A stretch of 64,000 nt of DNA. Source: Rehmannia glutinosa (lineage: Eukaryota; Streptophyta; Magnoliopsida; Lamiales; Orobanchaceae). Positions within the stretch are counted from its first letter, which is position 1; each line of letters opens with the position of its first letter. The notes beneath the pieces are model-generated. The model was not told where the DNA came from, searched no databases, and saw only the letters and a program-made list of their open reading frames with translations. The stretch spans positions 9,653,419 through 9,717,418 of the forward strand of contig CM071930.1 of the NCBI GenBank assembly GCA_016081115.2, given 5' to 3'. The position numbers were made by a program, and so were the translations under genes. This document shows positions 11,601 through 22,368 of the stretch, one piece after another.

Positions 11601-12170
11601 TTACGCTTCTCGCCATAGGACATCTTTCACGGCATAATCGATCGAGTCAACAATCAGATAATCATTCAAAACACAAGCAGGACCATGAGCTATATCAAAA
11701 ATTGAAAACGTTACAGTTTTTCCCAAGACATTTATACTTAGTTTTCTTTTTTTGACATCTATCATAGTATTAGTGGTGGCCATGAATGGTCTACCCAACA
11801 AAATGGTATGATCCTTAATATTACATTTATTCTTCCCCATATCCAAGACAACAAAATCAATTAAAATTTTAAGACCACTCACTTGGACCAAAATATCTTT
11901 AACAATACCTTTAGGATACCTAAGTGACCTATCAACAAGTTGCAAACATAATCTGGTGGACCTTAATTTTCTCAAATTTAATTATTTAAATATAGAGTAA
12001 GACATAAGGTTAATCTCAGCTCCTAGATCAAGTATACATGCGACATTCTTACCATTCCCAAAAGCAATATTAATAATGAAACTACCTGGATCTTGTTGTT
12101 TTGGGAGTGGATTTGGGGATGGATTAGGAGATTTGTAAGGATTGTCAGTTTTGTGTAAAGATGATCCCAT
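11601..12170 (-). pseudogene. Gypsy retropepsin-like aspartic protease, broken
   Basis: On the minus strand this encodes the Athila-type protease that matures Gag-Pol inside particles. The N-terminal frame has the active-site region CILDLGAEINLMSYS, where the usual D-[ST]-GA triad reads D-L-G-A, so the catalytic triad is altered. After a frame break near 11980 the second frame carries LVDRSLRYPKGIV and the flap/C-terminal signature LLGRPFMATTNTMIDV. It lies just downstream (on the minus strand) of the gag fragment, as in a gag-pro element. The family call is firm. Activity is unlikely. Confidence 0.75.
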
Positions 12171-12176
12171 ACTTGT

Positions 12177-12374
12177 CTACTCATTTGTGCTTTCTTCACT
12201 TGCATCATCCTTCTTTTCAATTTTAGCAAAACCAATTTCAAGATCAGTGATGGCTTGAGCTTGCTCTGGTTGACTAGGCAACGTGTCCTTTTTGACGAGA
12301 TGTCGAACTATTTCACCAACTTGCATAGTCAATTGGTCGACTTGAGTCTCAATTCGTTTAAGAGAGGACTCCAA
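12177..12374 (-). pseudogene. Gypsy gag C-terminal fragment
   Basis: The minus-strand frame has the coiled-coil-like segment (IETQVDQLTMQVGEI) and the LPSQPEQ motif that lie between gag and protease in Athila-like elements. Only about 65 residues remain. The capsid region that should lie between here and the PBS is absent, since only about 290 bp separate them. A stop separates it from the protease frame. Confidence 0.6.
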
Positions 12375-12439
12375 GGATTCAAACCGTCTGTTATTCCACT
12401 CTTGTATTTACTGACTAACTTGAATAAAAGAATTCAAAC

Positions 12440-12521
12440 TCTCTTCTAATGTGGGTCGTGGTGGTTGCTCTTGGCGACTACTCTCTTCTAATGTGGGTCG
12501 TGGTGGTTGCTCTTGGCTAGT
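12440..12521. repeat. Two-copy 41-bp tandem duplication
   Basis: The sequence ctctcttctaatgtgggtcg and its continuation start at 12440 and again at 12481, nearly identical over about 38 bp. The duplication lies in the short gypsy leader/gag region. Confidence 0.85.
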
Positions 12522-12660
12522 CGCCATACCTGGTGCTTGTATAAATAACACTAGAAAAACATATCAAACGCACCTGATGAATAAACCTAAACTAGAAACA
12601 AACAAAAGCATTCCTAATCTAGAAACACGGAAAAAAAACAATAATTATTACACCTAAAGT

Positions 12661-12680
12661 CTTCCCCGGCAATGGCGCCA
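12661..12680 (-). other. Gypsy primer binding site
   Basis: The minus strand reads TGGCGCCATTGCCGGGGAAG, the standard Athila/Tat-type PBS with one change from TGGCGCCGTTGCCGGGG. An A/T-rich spacer of 7 bp separates it from the LTR. Confidence 0.85.
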
Positions 12681-12687
12681 AAATTTT

Positions 12688-13220
12688 TGTTTGACCGCTA
12701 AACACCTATAAAAGTCTAACAATCCTCGCAAGAGAACGAGATCAATTGTAGGGTAGCAATTTAACCACAAGTCATCTCTCAAGAAAGACTTAACCAGCAA
12801 ATAATTACTATGCAACACAATTGGCAGAAAATAAATCCTAAACACCCTAACCATATTTGTTGGTTTTAAATAAACTAAAAGAAAAAACAATTTTCTAGAG
12901 GACGTTCTGGCCAAAATACAAACCCTGCCAGTGCTGAAAACTGTTAGCGCGTTTTGACCTTTTTGAAGGAAATTTTCTTTTGTTTGACCTTCCATGCTTC
13001 TCTCCTTCATATTTTTGCTCGTACATTAGCTCTTGACCTATACTTTGTAATGTGATATCTCTTTTTATCCAATTTAGCTCCATTTTCTGCAAAATTCACA
13101 AGAGCACGCAGTATCACGTCCAACAAGGGAAACTAAGCAAAACACACTGAATATGCGTGCAAATGCATCAAATATATATCATTTTAAATCCTCAAATGCA
13201 CGTATATTTGACACTCATCA
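12688..13220 (-). repeat. Gypsy 5' LTR (right copy, 533 bp)
   Basis: On the minus strand it runs from TGATGAGTGTC at 13220 to GTCAAACA at 12688, next to the PBS. It shares its first 330 bp with the left LTR. The inner part differs, so one copy has rearranged. Confidence 0.75.
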
Positions 13221-14647
13221 GCTATAACCTAAGAAGGTACAAGGAGAGGATCTATAAGAGAATTTTTGTTGGTTTTATGGTCTGAGGTTGGGAAAACAAA
13301 GGCGACCAAAAGTTTTAAGAGATAGATAAAGAGGTTTTTGATGGAAGAGGACCTCAAGAGGACTTTTGTGTTGAAGAAAATGAGTAGGGAGCCTGTTGAT
13401 GAGATATACAGAAGTTCTAAAGCTTCATCCCAGAATTTCATAGGTAAAGAGGCCTGAGCAAGTGGAGTAAGGCCTGTATCAACAATATGACGATGTTTTC
13501 TTTCAGGAAGTCCATTTTGTTCATGTGTGTAGGGACAAGATGTTGATGAATTATGCCATGAGTGGTAAGGTAATTTATAAAGGATTTGAATTCCCCTCAC
13601 CAATCTGTTTGAATTGCTTTGATTTTATGACCCAGTTGTAATTCAACATGAGTTTTAAGAAAGATGTGAAGGCTTTAGATTTTTGTCTGAGAAGATAAAC
13701 CCAAGTAAATCTAGAAAACGTGTCAATAAAATGTATATAATATATGTATCCATTAGAAGGGGCCATAGGGGAAGGACCACAAAGATCTGAGTGAATGAGT
13801 TGCAATGGAGCTGTATAAACAGTATTGGAATGAGGAAAAAGGGATTTTGTGTGTTTTACCTAGGCAACAAGATTGACAAAGAGAAGAAGTAGACTTTTTA
13901 AGAAAAGAAATAGAGCATTGAGATAGAACAGATTGAATAATTTTGTCACTTAGATGACCACGTCTTTTATGCCGTACATCAAAGTCAGCTGTAGTAGAAG
14001 CCAAATGACAAGATAAGGGATAAATGTATTTATTACAATAAGAAGATACAACAGCCTTATTTTCAGATGAACTATATGACAATCTAAGCTGTTGTTGAGG
14101 GAAAACATATAGGCCTGCATTTTGAAGATGACCTCTTAGGAGTATAACATCTGTAAGTGAATCCTTCACAAGACAGAAATCAGCATGAAACTGGAAGTAC
14201 ACTTGGTTGTCTCTTGAGAACTTGGAAATACTAAGAAGGATCTTTGTAATCTGAGGAACATGCAAAACTTGAGTAAGAATAAGAGTACGTTTTGAAAAAT
14301 AAAGAGAAGAGAAGGAAGAAGAGCCAATGTTTTGAATACTTAATCCCTTACCATTACCTATTTTAACTTGTTCATTGCCATGATAAGGAGCATGCACCAT
14401 CAAGTTCTGTGGATCAACTGTAATAAGATTGGTGGCACCTGAGTCAGGGTACCACTCTTCATGTCCTGCATTAAGATGATACTGAGAAAGAGAAACATCT
14501 GCAACCTGGGTTTGAGCAATATTTCCTTGAAAACTAAAGTTAGAATGAGATGTAGGAGGGCGATGAGATGACTGAGAGGGGGCATGTAGACTGATTAGGT
14601 CCCTGAAAATTCTGATCAAATCTATAGTAGCATTGGGGTGTCATGTG
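13221..14647 (-). pseudogene. pol: Copia-A protease and integrase, broken
   Basis: Read on the minus strand from copia-C back to the gypsy LTR. The protease active site is WYPDSGATN (about 14445). A degenerate GAG-pre-integrase motif (HKRRGHLSD, with the usual HKRLGHP changed) and CQSCCLGK follow. The integrase core has HSDLCGPSP with FIDTFSRFTWVYLL (13800-13690), then YTHEQNGLPERKHRHIV (13530), and ends in PTSDHKTNKNS at 13250 where the gypsy LTR interrupts it. At least two frame breaks occur (near 13780 and 13600). It was contiguous with the copia-A gag at 21245 before copia-C inserted. Confidence 0.82.
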
Positions 14648-14652
14648 ATTAG
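14648..14652. repeat. Left TSD of copia-C (ATTAG)
   Basis: ATTAG directly precedes the 5' LTR and is repeated at 21240-21244 directly after the 3' LTR. Confidence 0.92.
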
Positions 14653-15117
14653 TGTAAAATTATTATGTGGCCCACGTACAAATAATTAAGGATTTAATTA
14701 TTTAAATAATGAGTTTTAAATATTTAATTAATGGTTTAAATAATTAAGTTATCAGATAAGTTTTAAATTGGACAGTTAAGAGGTGGTTTCTGTTCCACCT
14801 CTACACACGTTGATAGAACATGTTTGAGAACGTTTCTGCCAGAACAGTTATTGGCAGATAACTGCTCAAGAAACCGGTCCTCTCTCTGCCTATAATAGAA
14901 CTCATTCAGAATTGGAAAATCTATCACTAAAGAAATTATCGTTCTGTGGGATTAACGAAGGCCAAGAAAGAGAAAGTGGTTTCTTCCATCTTCAACAAAG
15001 AAAGACATGGATGCTCAAGGTTAGTATCCTAATTACGATTTAATTGTGAAAATCATGAAGTTCAAGATTCGGGATTCAATTTATGTTTTCATTATGCCTG
15101 GAAATTTTATGCTTACA
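14653..15117 (+). repeat. Copia-C 5' LTR (465 bp)
   Basis: It begins TGTAAAATTATTATG and ends TTTTATGCTTACA. It matches 20775-21239 without indels and with about eight substitutions. Confidence 0.95.
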
Positions 15118-15119
15118 TG

Positions 15120-15132
15120 TGGTATCAGAGCC
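15120..15132 (+). other. Copia-C primer binding site
   Basis: TGGTATCAGAGCC, 2 bp after the LTR, is a perfect complement to the 3' end of initiator tRNA-Met. Confidence 0.92.
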
Positions 15133-16370
15133 CGGTTTATATACTCGTGATTTTCCAATTAAAGTTATCAATTTTACGAACCTCGAAACTGTAAAGTATG
15201 AATTGTTTTCCGCTGTACATATGCGATTATGAATCTATGATGCGAGGATTTTTATTACTGATAGTGGAGTTTTGATTGTAAAATCAATTCACAATTTTTA
15301 TGTGCGTTAGATTCCATTAGGACAAATTGAAGAATTATTTGGATACATGGATTGTAGAAGAGCATTAAGGGTTTGTTCTTTTAATAGTATTTTATAATTG
15401 ACATAGTGATGAAAATTCCACTAGTTTTGATCATTAATGATTGATTTTACGTTTGGTGCTTCTTCAATTTATAAGAATGGGTGATGACGTATGGTTAAGC
15501 CATGTTTTAAATAATCTCTTTAGTATTTTCCTTCGTATGTTAATTAATAAATTATCGTCTTGAAATTCAAATCATGAATTACAAATTTGAATCCACTTTG
15601 TTGAGTTCATGACGACACTTGATAAGGATGATGGTGATTTATTATTATGATTGGGCCATATATAATCCGTGAATAGTGAATTTTATCTTTTTGCTTCCAT
15701 TGCCCAAATCTCATGCACCTACAAAGTAAAGAATTTACATATATGCATTATCAAATTGTTTATGTGAGTTCAAAGATATTTGTATATCGAGTTCACGGCT
15801 CAATATACTACAGTGATTTATGTTAATCTATTGTTAGAGTTTGAGGCCTTCACGTTATTTTGTTATTATTTAATTTGATGTCTATATTATGAATAATTTG
15901 TTAGTCACCAAAGTGGCCAAATTATAAAGTATCTATAGATGTTAAATTAAATATAATTTTCAATTACCCATGATTATGTGATGCTATTAATCGAAATGAC
16001 ATGATGATATTTAGTAGTGGGTATATTGAAGTTCATTGATTATAGAATATTTACGGGTCGCCCAAAGGTTGATCAATTATTTTTATAATCAAGAACATAA
16101 CCGTGGATAATTAATATACTTGGTTAGATGTGTTTAGTATATCCAAAGATAACGAGCATGTCTAATTTGAGTAGATTCAATTACCAGTAAGGTGAATTTA
16201 ACTTTTAGCATCAATTATGTAGTGCATTGTTGGATCACCCAAAGGAGAACTTCAATGTACATTTGTTGTCTTATCTGAATCTATATTAAGTCATCTCAAA
16301 GCATTAATGATCAATCAACTCTTTTAATTGCAGTACCTATTCCCGTTTCTCTTCATTCGCATGCTTCGTC
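15133..16370 (+). other. Copia-C untranslated leader
   Basis: About 1.24 kb between PBS and gag holds no coding sequence. It ends with a pyrimidine-rich tract and TTGCAG (about 16327-16332) right before gag begins, which looks like a 3' splice site. A spliced leader is possible but unproven. Confidence 0.5.
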
Positions 16371-16377
16371 TGTTCCA

Positions 16378-17157
16378 GTGTATAATGGGCTTAACTTCTC
16401 TGAATGGTGCGAGCAGATCCAATTTCACCTTGGTGTCTTGGATATTGACTTAGCACTTCAAGTTGAGAAATCTGCTGCTATTACTGACACTAGCAGTGAT
16501 GTTGAGAGATCTGTCCATACTGCCTGGGAAAGATCAAACAGACTGAGCCTGATGTTTATGCGGATGAGTATAGCGAATGACATCAAGTCTACCCTTCCTC
16601 ACACTGAAAATGCTAAGGAATTCATGAAATTGTAGGAGAGCGTTCCCAAACTGCTGATAAGTCTCTTGCTGGGACATTAATGGCTACTTTAACCACCATG
16701 AAGTTTGATGGTTCTCGTAGCATGCATGAGCACGTCATTGAAATGACAAACATTGCAAAAAGACTAAAGTCCTTAGGGATGAACATGGATGATAACTTTC
16801 TCGTGCGCTTTATCCTAAATTCAACGCCCTCTTCGAGTATGGTCCGTTCCAAATGAACTATAACACCATGAAGGACAAGTGGAATGTGAATGAACTTCAT
16901 GGTATGCTAGTTCAGGAGGAAACACGGATTAAGAATCAGGGGACTCATTTTGTTCATCTCGTAACCAATCAAGGAGCTGGTAAGAAAGCCGGAACAAAGA
17001 AAGGAAAGGGCAAGAAAGGACCATTTAAAGTGAATGAGTCAAATGCCCAAGTCCAGAAAAAGGAACACAACAACCTTAAGTGTCGTTTCTATGGAAAGCC
17101 AGGACACTTCCGGAAAGATTGCACAAACGTAAGGCATGGTTCAAAAAGAAATGTATG
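16378..17157 (+). pseudogene. gag: Copia-C gag, broken
   Basis: The N-terminal frame (16378-16635) begins with YNGLNFSEWCEQIQFHL, the usual copia gag opening. It shifts frame near 16632, continues through SMHEHVIEMTNIAKRL (about 16720) and shifts again near 16850. The last frame (16853-17157) has a basic linker and a knuckle at 17078-17120 reading CRFYGKPGHFRKDC. Its second zinc ligand is Tyr instead of Cys, so zinc binding is probably lost. Confidence 0.8.
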
Positions 17158-20100
17158 ATTAACGCTTTCGTATGTTTCGAATCAAATTTAGTTGAAGTTC
17201 CTCATAACACTTGGTGGCTTGATTCCGGCTGCACCACTCACGTTTCAAATACGATGCAGGGATTCCTTACGACCCAAACCATAAATCCAAATGAAAAGTA
17301 CGTCTTTATGGGAAATCGAGTCAAAGCTCCAGTTGAAGCCATTGGAACTTATCGCCTAATTTTAGATACTGGACACCATTTAGATTTGTTTCAAACTCTT
17401 TATGTACTTTCTGTTTCTCGCAATTTGGTTTCTCTTTCCAAACTTGACTCTGTTGGATATTCTTTCAATTTCAGTAATGGATGTTTCAGTTTGTTCAAAC
17501 AAAGCCTTCTTATTGGTTCTGGTGTTCTTAATGATGGCCTATATAAATTTAGGCTTGATAATCTTTTTGCTGAGACTCTTTTAACCCTGCATCATAATGT
17601 TGGAACTAAACGTGGTTTAGTGAATGAAAATTCTGCTTACTTGTGGCATAAACGTTTGGGGCATGTTTCCAAAGAAAGATTAGAAAGATTGGTAAAGAAT
17701 GAAATCCTCCCGGATTTAGATTTTACCGATCTTGGTATTTGTGTGGATTGTATTAAAGGAAAACAAACAAAACACACAAAGAAAGGAGCCACTCGAAGCA
17801 CACAGCTTCTTGAAATAATACACACTGATATTTGTGGGCCTTTTGATGTTTCCTCTTTTGGAAAAGAAAGATATTTTATCACTTTTATCGATGACTTTTC
17901 ACGTTATGGATATGTCTATCTATTACAAGAAAAATCTCATTCAGTAAATGCCCTTGAGGTATTTGTTAATGAGGTTGAAAGACAACTAGATAGAAAAGTG
18001 AAATTTATCAGATCTGATAGAGGTGGTGAATATTATGGAAAATATAATGAATTCGGGCAATGCCTAGGCCCATTTGCCAAATTCCTTGAAAAATGTGGCA
18101 TATGTGCTCAATACACTATGCCCAGGGTACACCACAATAAAATGGTGTAGCGAGAAAGGCGTGTCGTACTCTATCGGACATGGTTAGGAGTATGTTAAGT
18201 AATTCTTCATTACCCACATCATTGTGGATGCATGCACTTAAAAAAGCGCCATGTATCATCAAAACAAACAGGGTTCCTAGTAAGTCGGTTCCTAAAACTC
18301 CTTTCGAGCTTTGGGTGGTAGGAAACCTAGTTTGAGGCACCTGCATGTTTGGGGTTGTCCGGCAGAAATAAGAGCGTATAATCCACAAGAAAAGAAATTG
18401 GACTATAGGACAATCAATGGTTACTTCATTGGTTATCCTGAAAAGTCCAAAGGGTATAAGTTTTATTGTCCTAACCATGGTACAAGAATTGTTGAAACTG
18501 GAGATGCTAGGTTCATTGAGAATGGTGAAGTTAGTGGGAGTCAAGAACCACGAAAAATGGACATTCAAGAAGTTAGAGTGCAAATTCCTTTGCCTATAAC
18601 TTCTTCTAAAGTTGTTGTTCCTCCAATTATTGAACAACCTAATGTTGGACAAGAACAACAAATTAATGATCAAGTCACCCACAATGAAGATAACATTGAT
18701 GAACCTACAATAGTAAATGAACCACAACAGATAGCATTAAGAAGGTCTGATAGACAAAGATGATCTGCTATCTCTGATGATTATGTGGTTTATTTACAAG
18801 AGTCAGAATTTGACTTAGGAATTGATGACGACCCAGTTTCATTTTCACATGCCATTGAAAGTATTAATTCTAATAAATGGTTTGATGCCATGAAAGATGA
18901 GTAAATCTATGGAACATAATGAAGTCCGGACCTTGTTGAATTGCACGAAGGTTGTAAAAGAGTCGGGTGTAAATGGGTCTTTAAGACCAAATGCGACTCA
19001 AACGGCAATATCGAACGATATAAGGCCAGACTTGTTGCCAAAGGTTTTACTCAGAAAAATGGTATTGACTATAAGGAGACATTTTCACCAGTCTCTAAGA
19101 AAGATTCGTTTAGAATTATTATGGCTTTGGTGGCTCATTATGACTTAGAGTTACACCAAATGGATGTGAAAACCGCTTTCCGAATGGAAATTTGGAAGAA
19201 GATGTTTATATGGATCAACCTGAAGGTTTTTCCATAGAAGGGAAAGAACATATGGTGTGTAAACTTAAGAAATCAATATACGGACTTAAACAAGTTTCCC
19301 GTCAATGGTATCTTAAGTTCAATGATACCATCACGTCTTTTGGATTTAAGGAAAACACTGTTGATCGGTGTATATATCTGAAAGTCAGTGAGAGCAAGTT
19401 TATCTTTTTAATTCTGTATGTTGATGATATCTTGCTTGCAACGAATGATCTTGGTTCATTGTATGAAACCAAGAAATTTCTCTCTAAGAACTTTGAAATG
19501 AAGGATATGGAAGAGGCAACTTATGTGATCGGAATAGAAATATTTCGGGATAGATCACAAGGATTGTTAGGGTTGTCTCGTAAAGCATATATTAATAAAG
19601 TTCTAGAGAGATTTAGAATGGAAAAATGCTCATCAAGTGTCGTTCCAATTCGGAAGGAGATAAGTTCGATCTTATGCAATGTCCAAAGAATGAATTGGAA
19701 CGCAAAACAAATGAATGATATTCCTTATGCATCAATTGTTGGGAGCTTGATGTATGCACGCACTTGTATTTGGCCGGACATCGGTTTTGCCATGTTGGTA
19801 TGCTTGGCGATATCGAGTAATCCAGGAATGGATCACCGAAAGCCGCAAAGAAAGTCTTAAGGTACTTGCAAGGAACAAAAGACCATATGCTTACTTATCG
19901 AAGGTCTAATCATCTAGAGGTGATTGGTTATACATATTCGGATTATGCCATATGTGTTGATACTAGAAAATCCACATTCGGTTATTTGTTCCTATTAGTC
20001 GGGAGCAATATCTTGGAAAAGTGCGAAGCGATGTCATTGTCTTTGCATCCACTATGGAAGCCGAATTCATGGCATGCTTTGAGGCCACAATTCAAGGAAA

Positions 20101-20398
20101 TTGGCTGCGAACTTTATTTCGAGACTTGGAATAGTCGACAGATATTGCCAAGCCGCTGAAAATTTCTTTGTGATAATTCCAAAGCAGCCTTCTTCTCTAA
20201 AAACGACAAGTATTCCGAGAGGTGCTAAACATATGGAACTAAAGTACCTTGCCGTTAAAGAAAGAAGTTCATAAACAAAAAGTGTCAATTGAGCATATCA
20301 GCACCGATGTCATGATTGCGGATCCGTTGACTAAAGGATTGCCTCCAAAGACATTTATTCGACATGTCGAAGGGATGGACATTCTGAATGTAATTTAA
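17158..20398 (+). pseudogene. pol: Copia-C pol (PR-IN-RT-RNase H), broken
   Basis: Protease WWLDSGCTTHVSN near 17212. GAG-pre-integrase LWHKRLGHVSKERL at 17640. Integrase IHTDICGPF (17818), FIDDFSRYGYVYLL (17885) and IRSDRGGEYYG (18010); the third catalytic region near 18130 has a stop and frame damage. RT: GCKWVFKTKCDSNGNIERYK (about 18965), LEEDVYMDQPEGF across a frame break at 19190, KKSIYGLKQ (19270) and an intact YVDD box (about 19420). RNase H is present as short frames to a stop near 20398, ending LTKGLPPKTF. Frame breaks or stops occur at about 18150, 18300, 18760, 18940, 19190, 19860 and 20160. RT itself is the best preserved part. Confidence 0.85.
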
Positions 20399-20763
20399 GA
20401 ATTATATGCTTTAAGTATTTGACACTTTGAGCTCTCTTATGTATTGTTTCTGACATTAATCGATATCCTATTTGTCATTGATGTATACATGAATGTTGAC
20501 ATTACTTTAATGGGATATTGTCTGATTAGACACTAATGTGGACCATTATTGATATTTTAATTATGGGTTATTTTAAGTAGAAAACTAATATTGTGGTACA
20601 TGGAAGGAACTATGTCGGGCTAATGACATAGAACCGCCATGACCCATATTAGAATATACTCATTATAACATTATGATCTGACCAATGAATGTAAGACTTA
20701 TCTTTATATATGCGCATTACGTCTTAATATTTAAACCATGAAGATTTATTTGTCACATGGGCC

Positions 20764-20774
20764 AAGTGGGAGAA
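20764..20774 (+). other. Copia-C polypurine tract
   Basis: AAGTGGGAGAA directly abuts the 3' LTR. Confidence 0.8.
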
Positions 20775-21239
20775 TGTAAAATTATTATGTGGCCCACGTA
20801 CAAATAATTAAGGATTTAATTATTTAAATAATGAGTTTTAAATATTTAATTAATGGTTTAAATAATTAAGTTATCAGATAAGTTTTAAATTGGACAGTTA
20901 AGAGGTGGTTTCTGTTCCACCTCTACACACGTTGATAGAACGTGTTTGAGAACGTTTCTGCCAGAATAGTTATTGGCAGATAACTGCTCAAGAAACCGGT
21001 CCTCTCTCTGCCTATAATAGAACTCATTCAGAATTGGAAAATCTATCACTAAATAAATTATCGTTCTGTGGGATTAATGAAGGCCAAGAGAGAGAAAGTG
21101 GTTTCTTCCATCTTCAACAAAGAAAGACATAGCTGCTCAAGGTTAGTATCCTAATTACGATTTAATTGTGAAAATCATGAAGTTCAGGATTCGGGATTCA
21201 ATTTATGTTTTCATTATGCCTGGAAATTTTATGCTTACA
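20775..21239 (+). repeat. Copia-C 3' LTR (465 bp)
   Basis: It matches the 5' LTR (14653-15117) with about eight substitutions and is followed by the TSD ATTAG at 21240-21244. Confidence 0.95.
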
Positions 21240-21244
21240 ATTAG

Positions 21245-22121
21245 TTCTTCCACACAACTGACACATTATTTGATTGGAGGAGTACCCACGCCCTCTATGA
21301 AACCTGTTATTTCCACGAAATCCACGAAAATTTCCTCTGGTACAAATTAAAACCTTTACCCCTAGCATAATTGGAGTTATGACCATGGTGCTGAGAACCA
21401 GCAAAATTACCAGTATTGGAGTGCATAGCAGAATTCTGAGAAATAGCAACATTAGCCATAGCAGTCTCAATGGATTTTGAAGATTTTTCAATTCGAGCTT
21501 CATGTGCAAGAAGTAAAGACTTAATTTCATGCACAGAATAAGCATCATTTCTAGTAGTAACAGATAGCACAAAAGTTTCATACTCCCCAGACAAACTTTC
21601 CAAAATAGCATCAACATGATCCTTTTCAGAGACCGGATGGCCAACAAGTGTTAACATATCAACACAGTGACGAATTTTAAGCACATACTCATTAATTGAC
21701 AGAGATTCTTTTTTCTGATTTTGTAATTGCATTTTGAACTGACTCACTTTTGCACGAATTTGAGCAGCAAAATAAATTTCCAATATGTGCCAAGCCGATG
21801 TAGAGGAATCACAATTAACTAACCGAGTAAGTATACCTTCACTGACGGAGGCAAGTATCCAAGAAAGAATGAGCTGATCATGTTGCTCCCATTCTAAAAA
21901 TGTCGGATTAATGTTTGCAGAACCACCATCGTCGAAGGAAGGGAGGAATTTCTCCGGAGAAGCATGATCGGAGCTGAGAAAAGCTTGAAGACGATGACCG
22001 CGAACTGTAGCAACCACTTGCTTTTCCAAATGATGAAGTTATCATGATTCAATGTAGATGAAATCGGATGAGAAAAAATGATCGGAGAGAACGCAGACGA
22101 AGAAGATGTAGTGTTCGCCAT
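21245..22121 (-). pseudogene. gag: Copia-A gag, broken
   Basis: On the minus strand it starts at 22121 with a short frame (FSHPISSTLNHDNFIIWKSK) that shifts near 22030. It continues as a 240-residue frame with FLEWEQHDQLILSWILASVS, SINEYVLKIRHCVDML and ESLSGEYETFVLSV, all hallmarks of copia UBN2-type gag. Near 21340 it shifts again to a frame with the beginning of a zinc knuckle (CQLCGRTNCKH), next to the copia-C insertion. The start lies about 45 bp downstream of the LTR/PBS junction. Confidence 0.85.
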
Positions 22122-22151
22122 AAAGAATATTTTCCGGTGAGCTGCCTACTA

Positions 22152-22165
22152 CCGGCCTGATACCA
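22152..22165 (-). other. Copia-A primer binding site
   Basis: The minus strand reads TGGTATCAGGCCGG immediately after the LTR. It matches the initiator tRNA-Met complement at its first nine positions. Confidence 0.85.
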
Positions 22166-22363
22166 TGTTAATGTGAGCTATAAAGATGGTTTGAGAGAAA
22201 GAACCATTTTATTAAAATGAGTGAATTGATCTATGTACATATGCTACAACTATTATATACAAAAGGAATGTAACCATACTTAACTAACTTCTCAACAACT
22301 AACCAACTAACATACAAAACTAACTTCTGTTAATAACTAACTGCTATCAGTTATACTCTAATA
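22166..22363 (-). repeat. Copia-A 5' LTR (right copy)
   Basis: It matches 2744-2953. The TSD GTCAA follows at 22364-22368. Confidence 0.9.
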
Positions 22364-22368
22364 GTCAA

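Larger units (their letters stand above)
9300..13220 (-). mobile_element. Athila-like Ty3/gypsy non-autonomous derivative
   Basis: This minus-strand element has a right (5') LTR at 12688-13220, a PBS at 12661-12680, a gag C-terminal fragment, a protease, then about 1.8 kb without coding sequence, a polypurine tract and a left (3') LTR at about 9300-9783. The LTR begins TGATGAGTGT and ends AAACA when read on the minus strand. There is no reverse transcriptase, RNase H or integrase. The two LTRs share 9480-9783 with 12893-13220, but their other halves differ by deletion. No matching TSD is visible, so at least one end is truncated. Confidence 0.78.
14653..21239 (+). mobile_element. Copia-C: young plus-strand copia retrotransposon inside copia-A
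   Basis: The element is 6,587 bp and structurally complete: two 465-bp LTRs, PBS, gag, protease, integrase, RT, RNase H, polypurine tract and a perfect 5-bp TSD. The LTRs differ at about 8 of 465 positions by eye, so insertion is recent relative to the rest of the nest. Despite this, the coding region is broken many times. It sits between the gag and protease of copia-A in the opposite orientation. Confidence 0.95.
2744..22363 (-). mobile_element. Copia-A: outer copia retrotransposon, host of the nest
   Basis: This minus-strand Ty1/copia element is bounded by LTRs of 210 bp (2744-2953) and 198 bp (22166-22363) and a perfect 5-bp TSD. In its own 5'-3' order (right to left) it holds: LTR; PBS complementary to initiator tRNA-Met (22152-22165); gag (22121 down to 21245); protease and integrase (14647 down to 13221); a short RNase H end (3079 down to 2941); a polypurine tract (2962-2954); and the second LTR. 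The reverse transcriptase is absent. Three other retrotransposons occupy the interior. Short LTRs and the gag type suggest the Ale/Retrofit group, which is an inference. The element cannot be autonomous. Confidence 0.9.
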
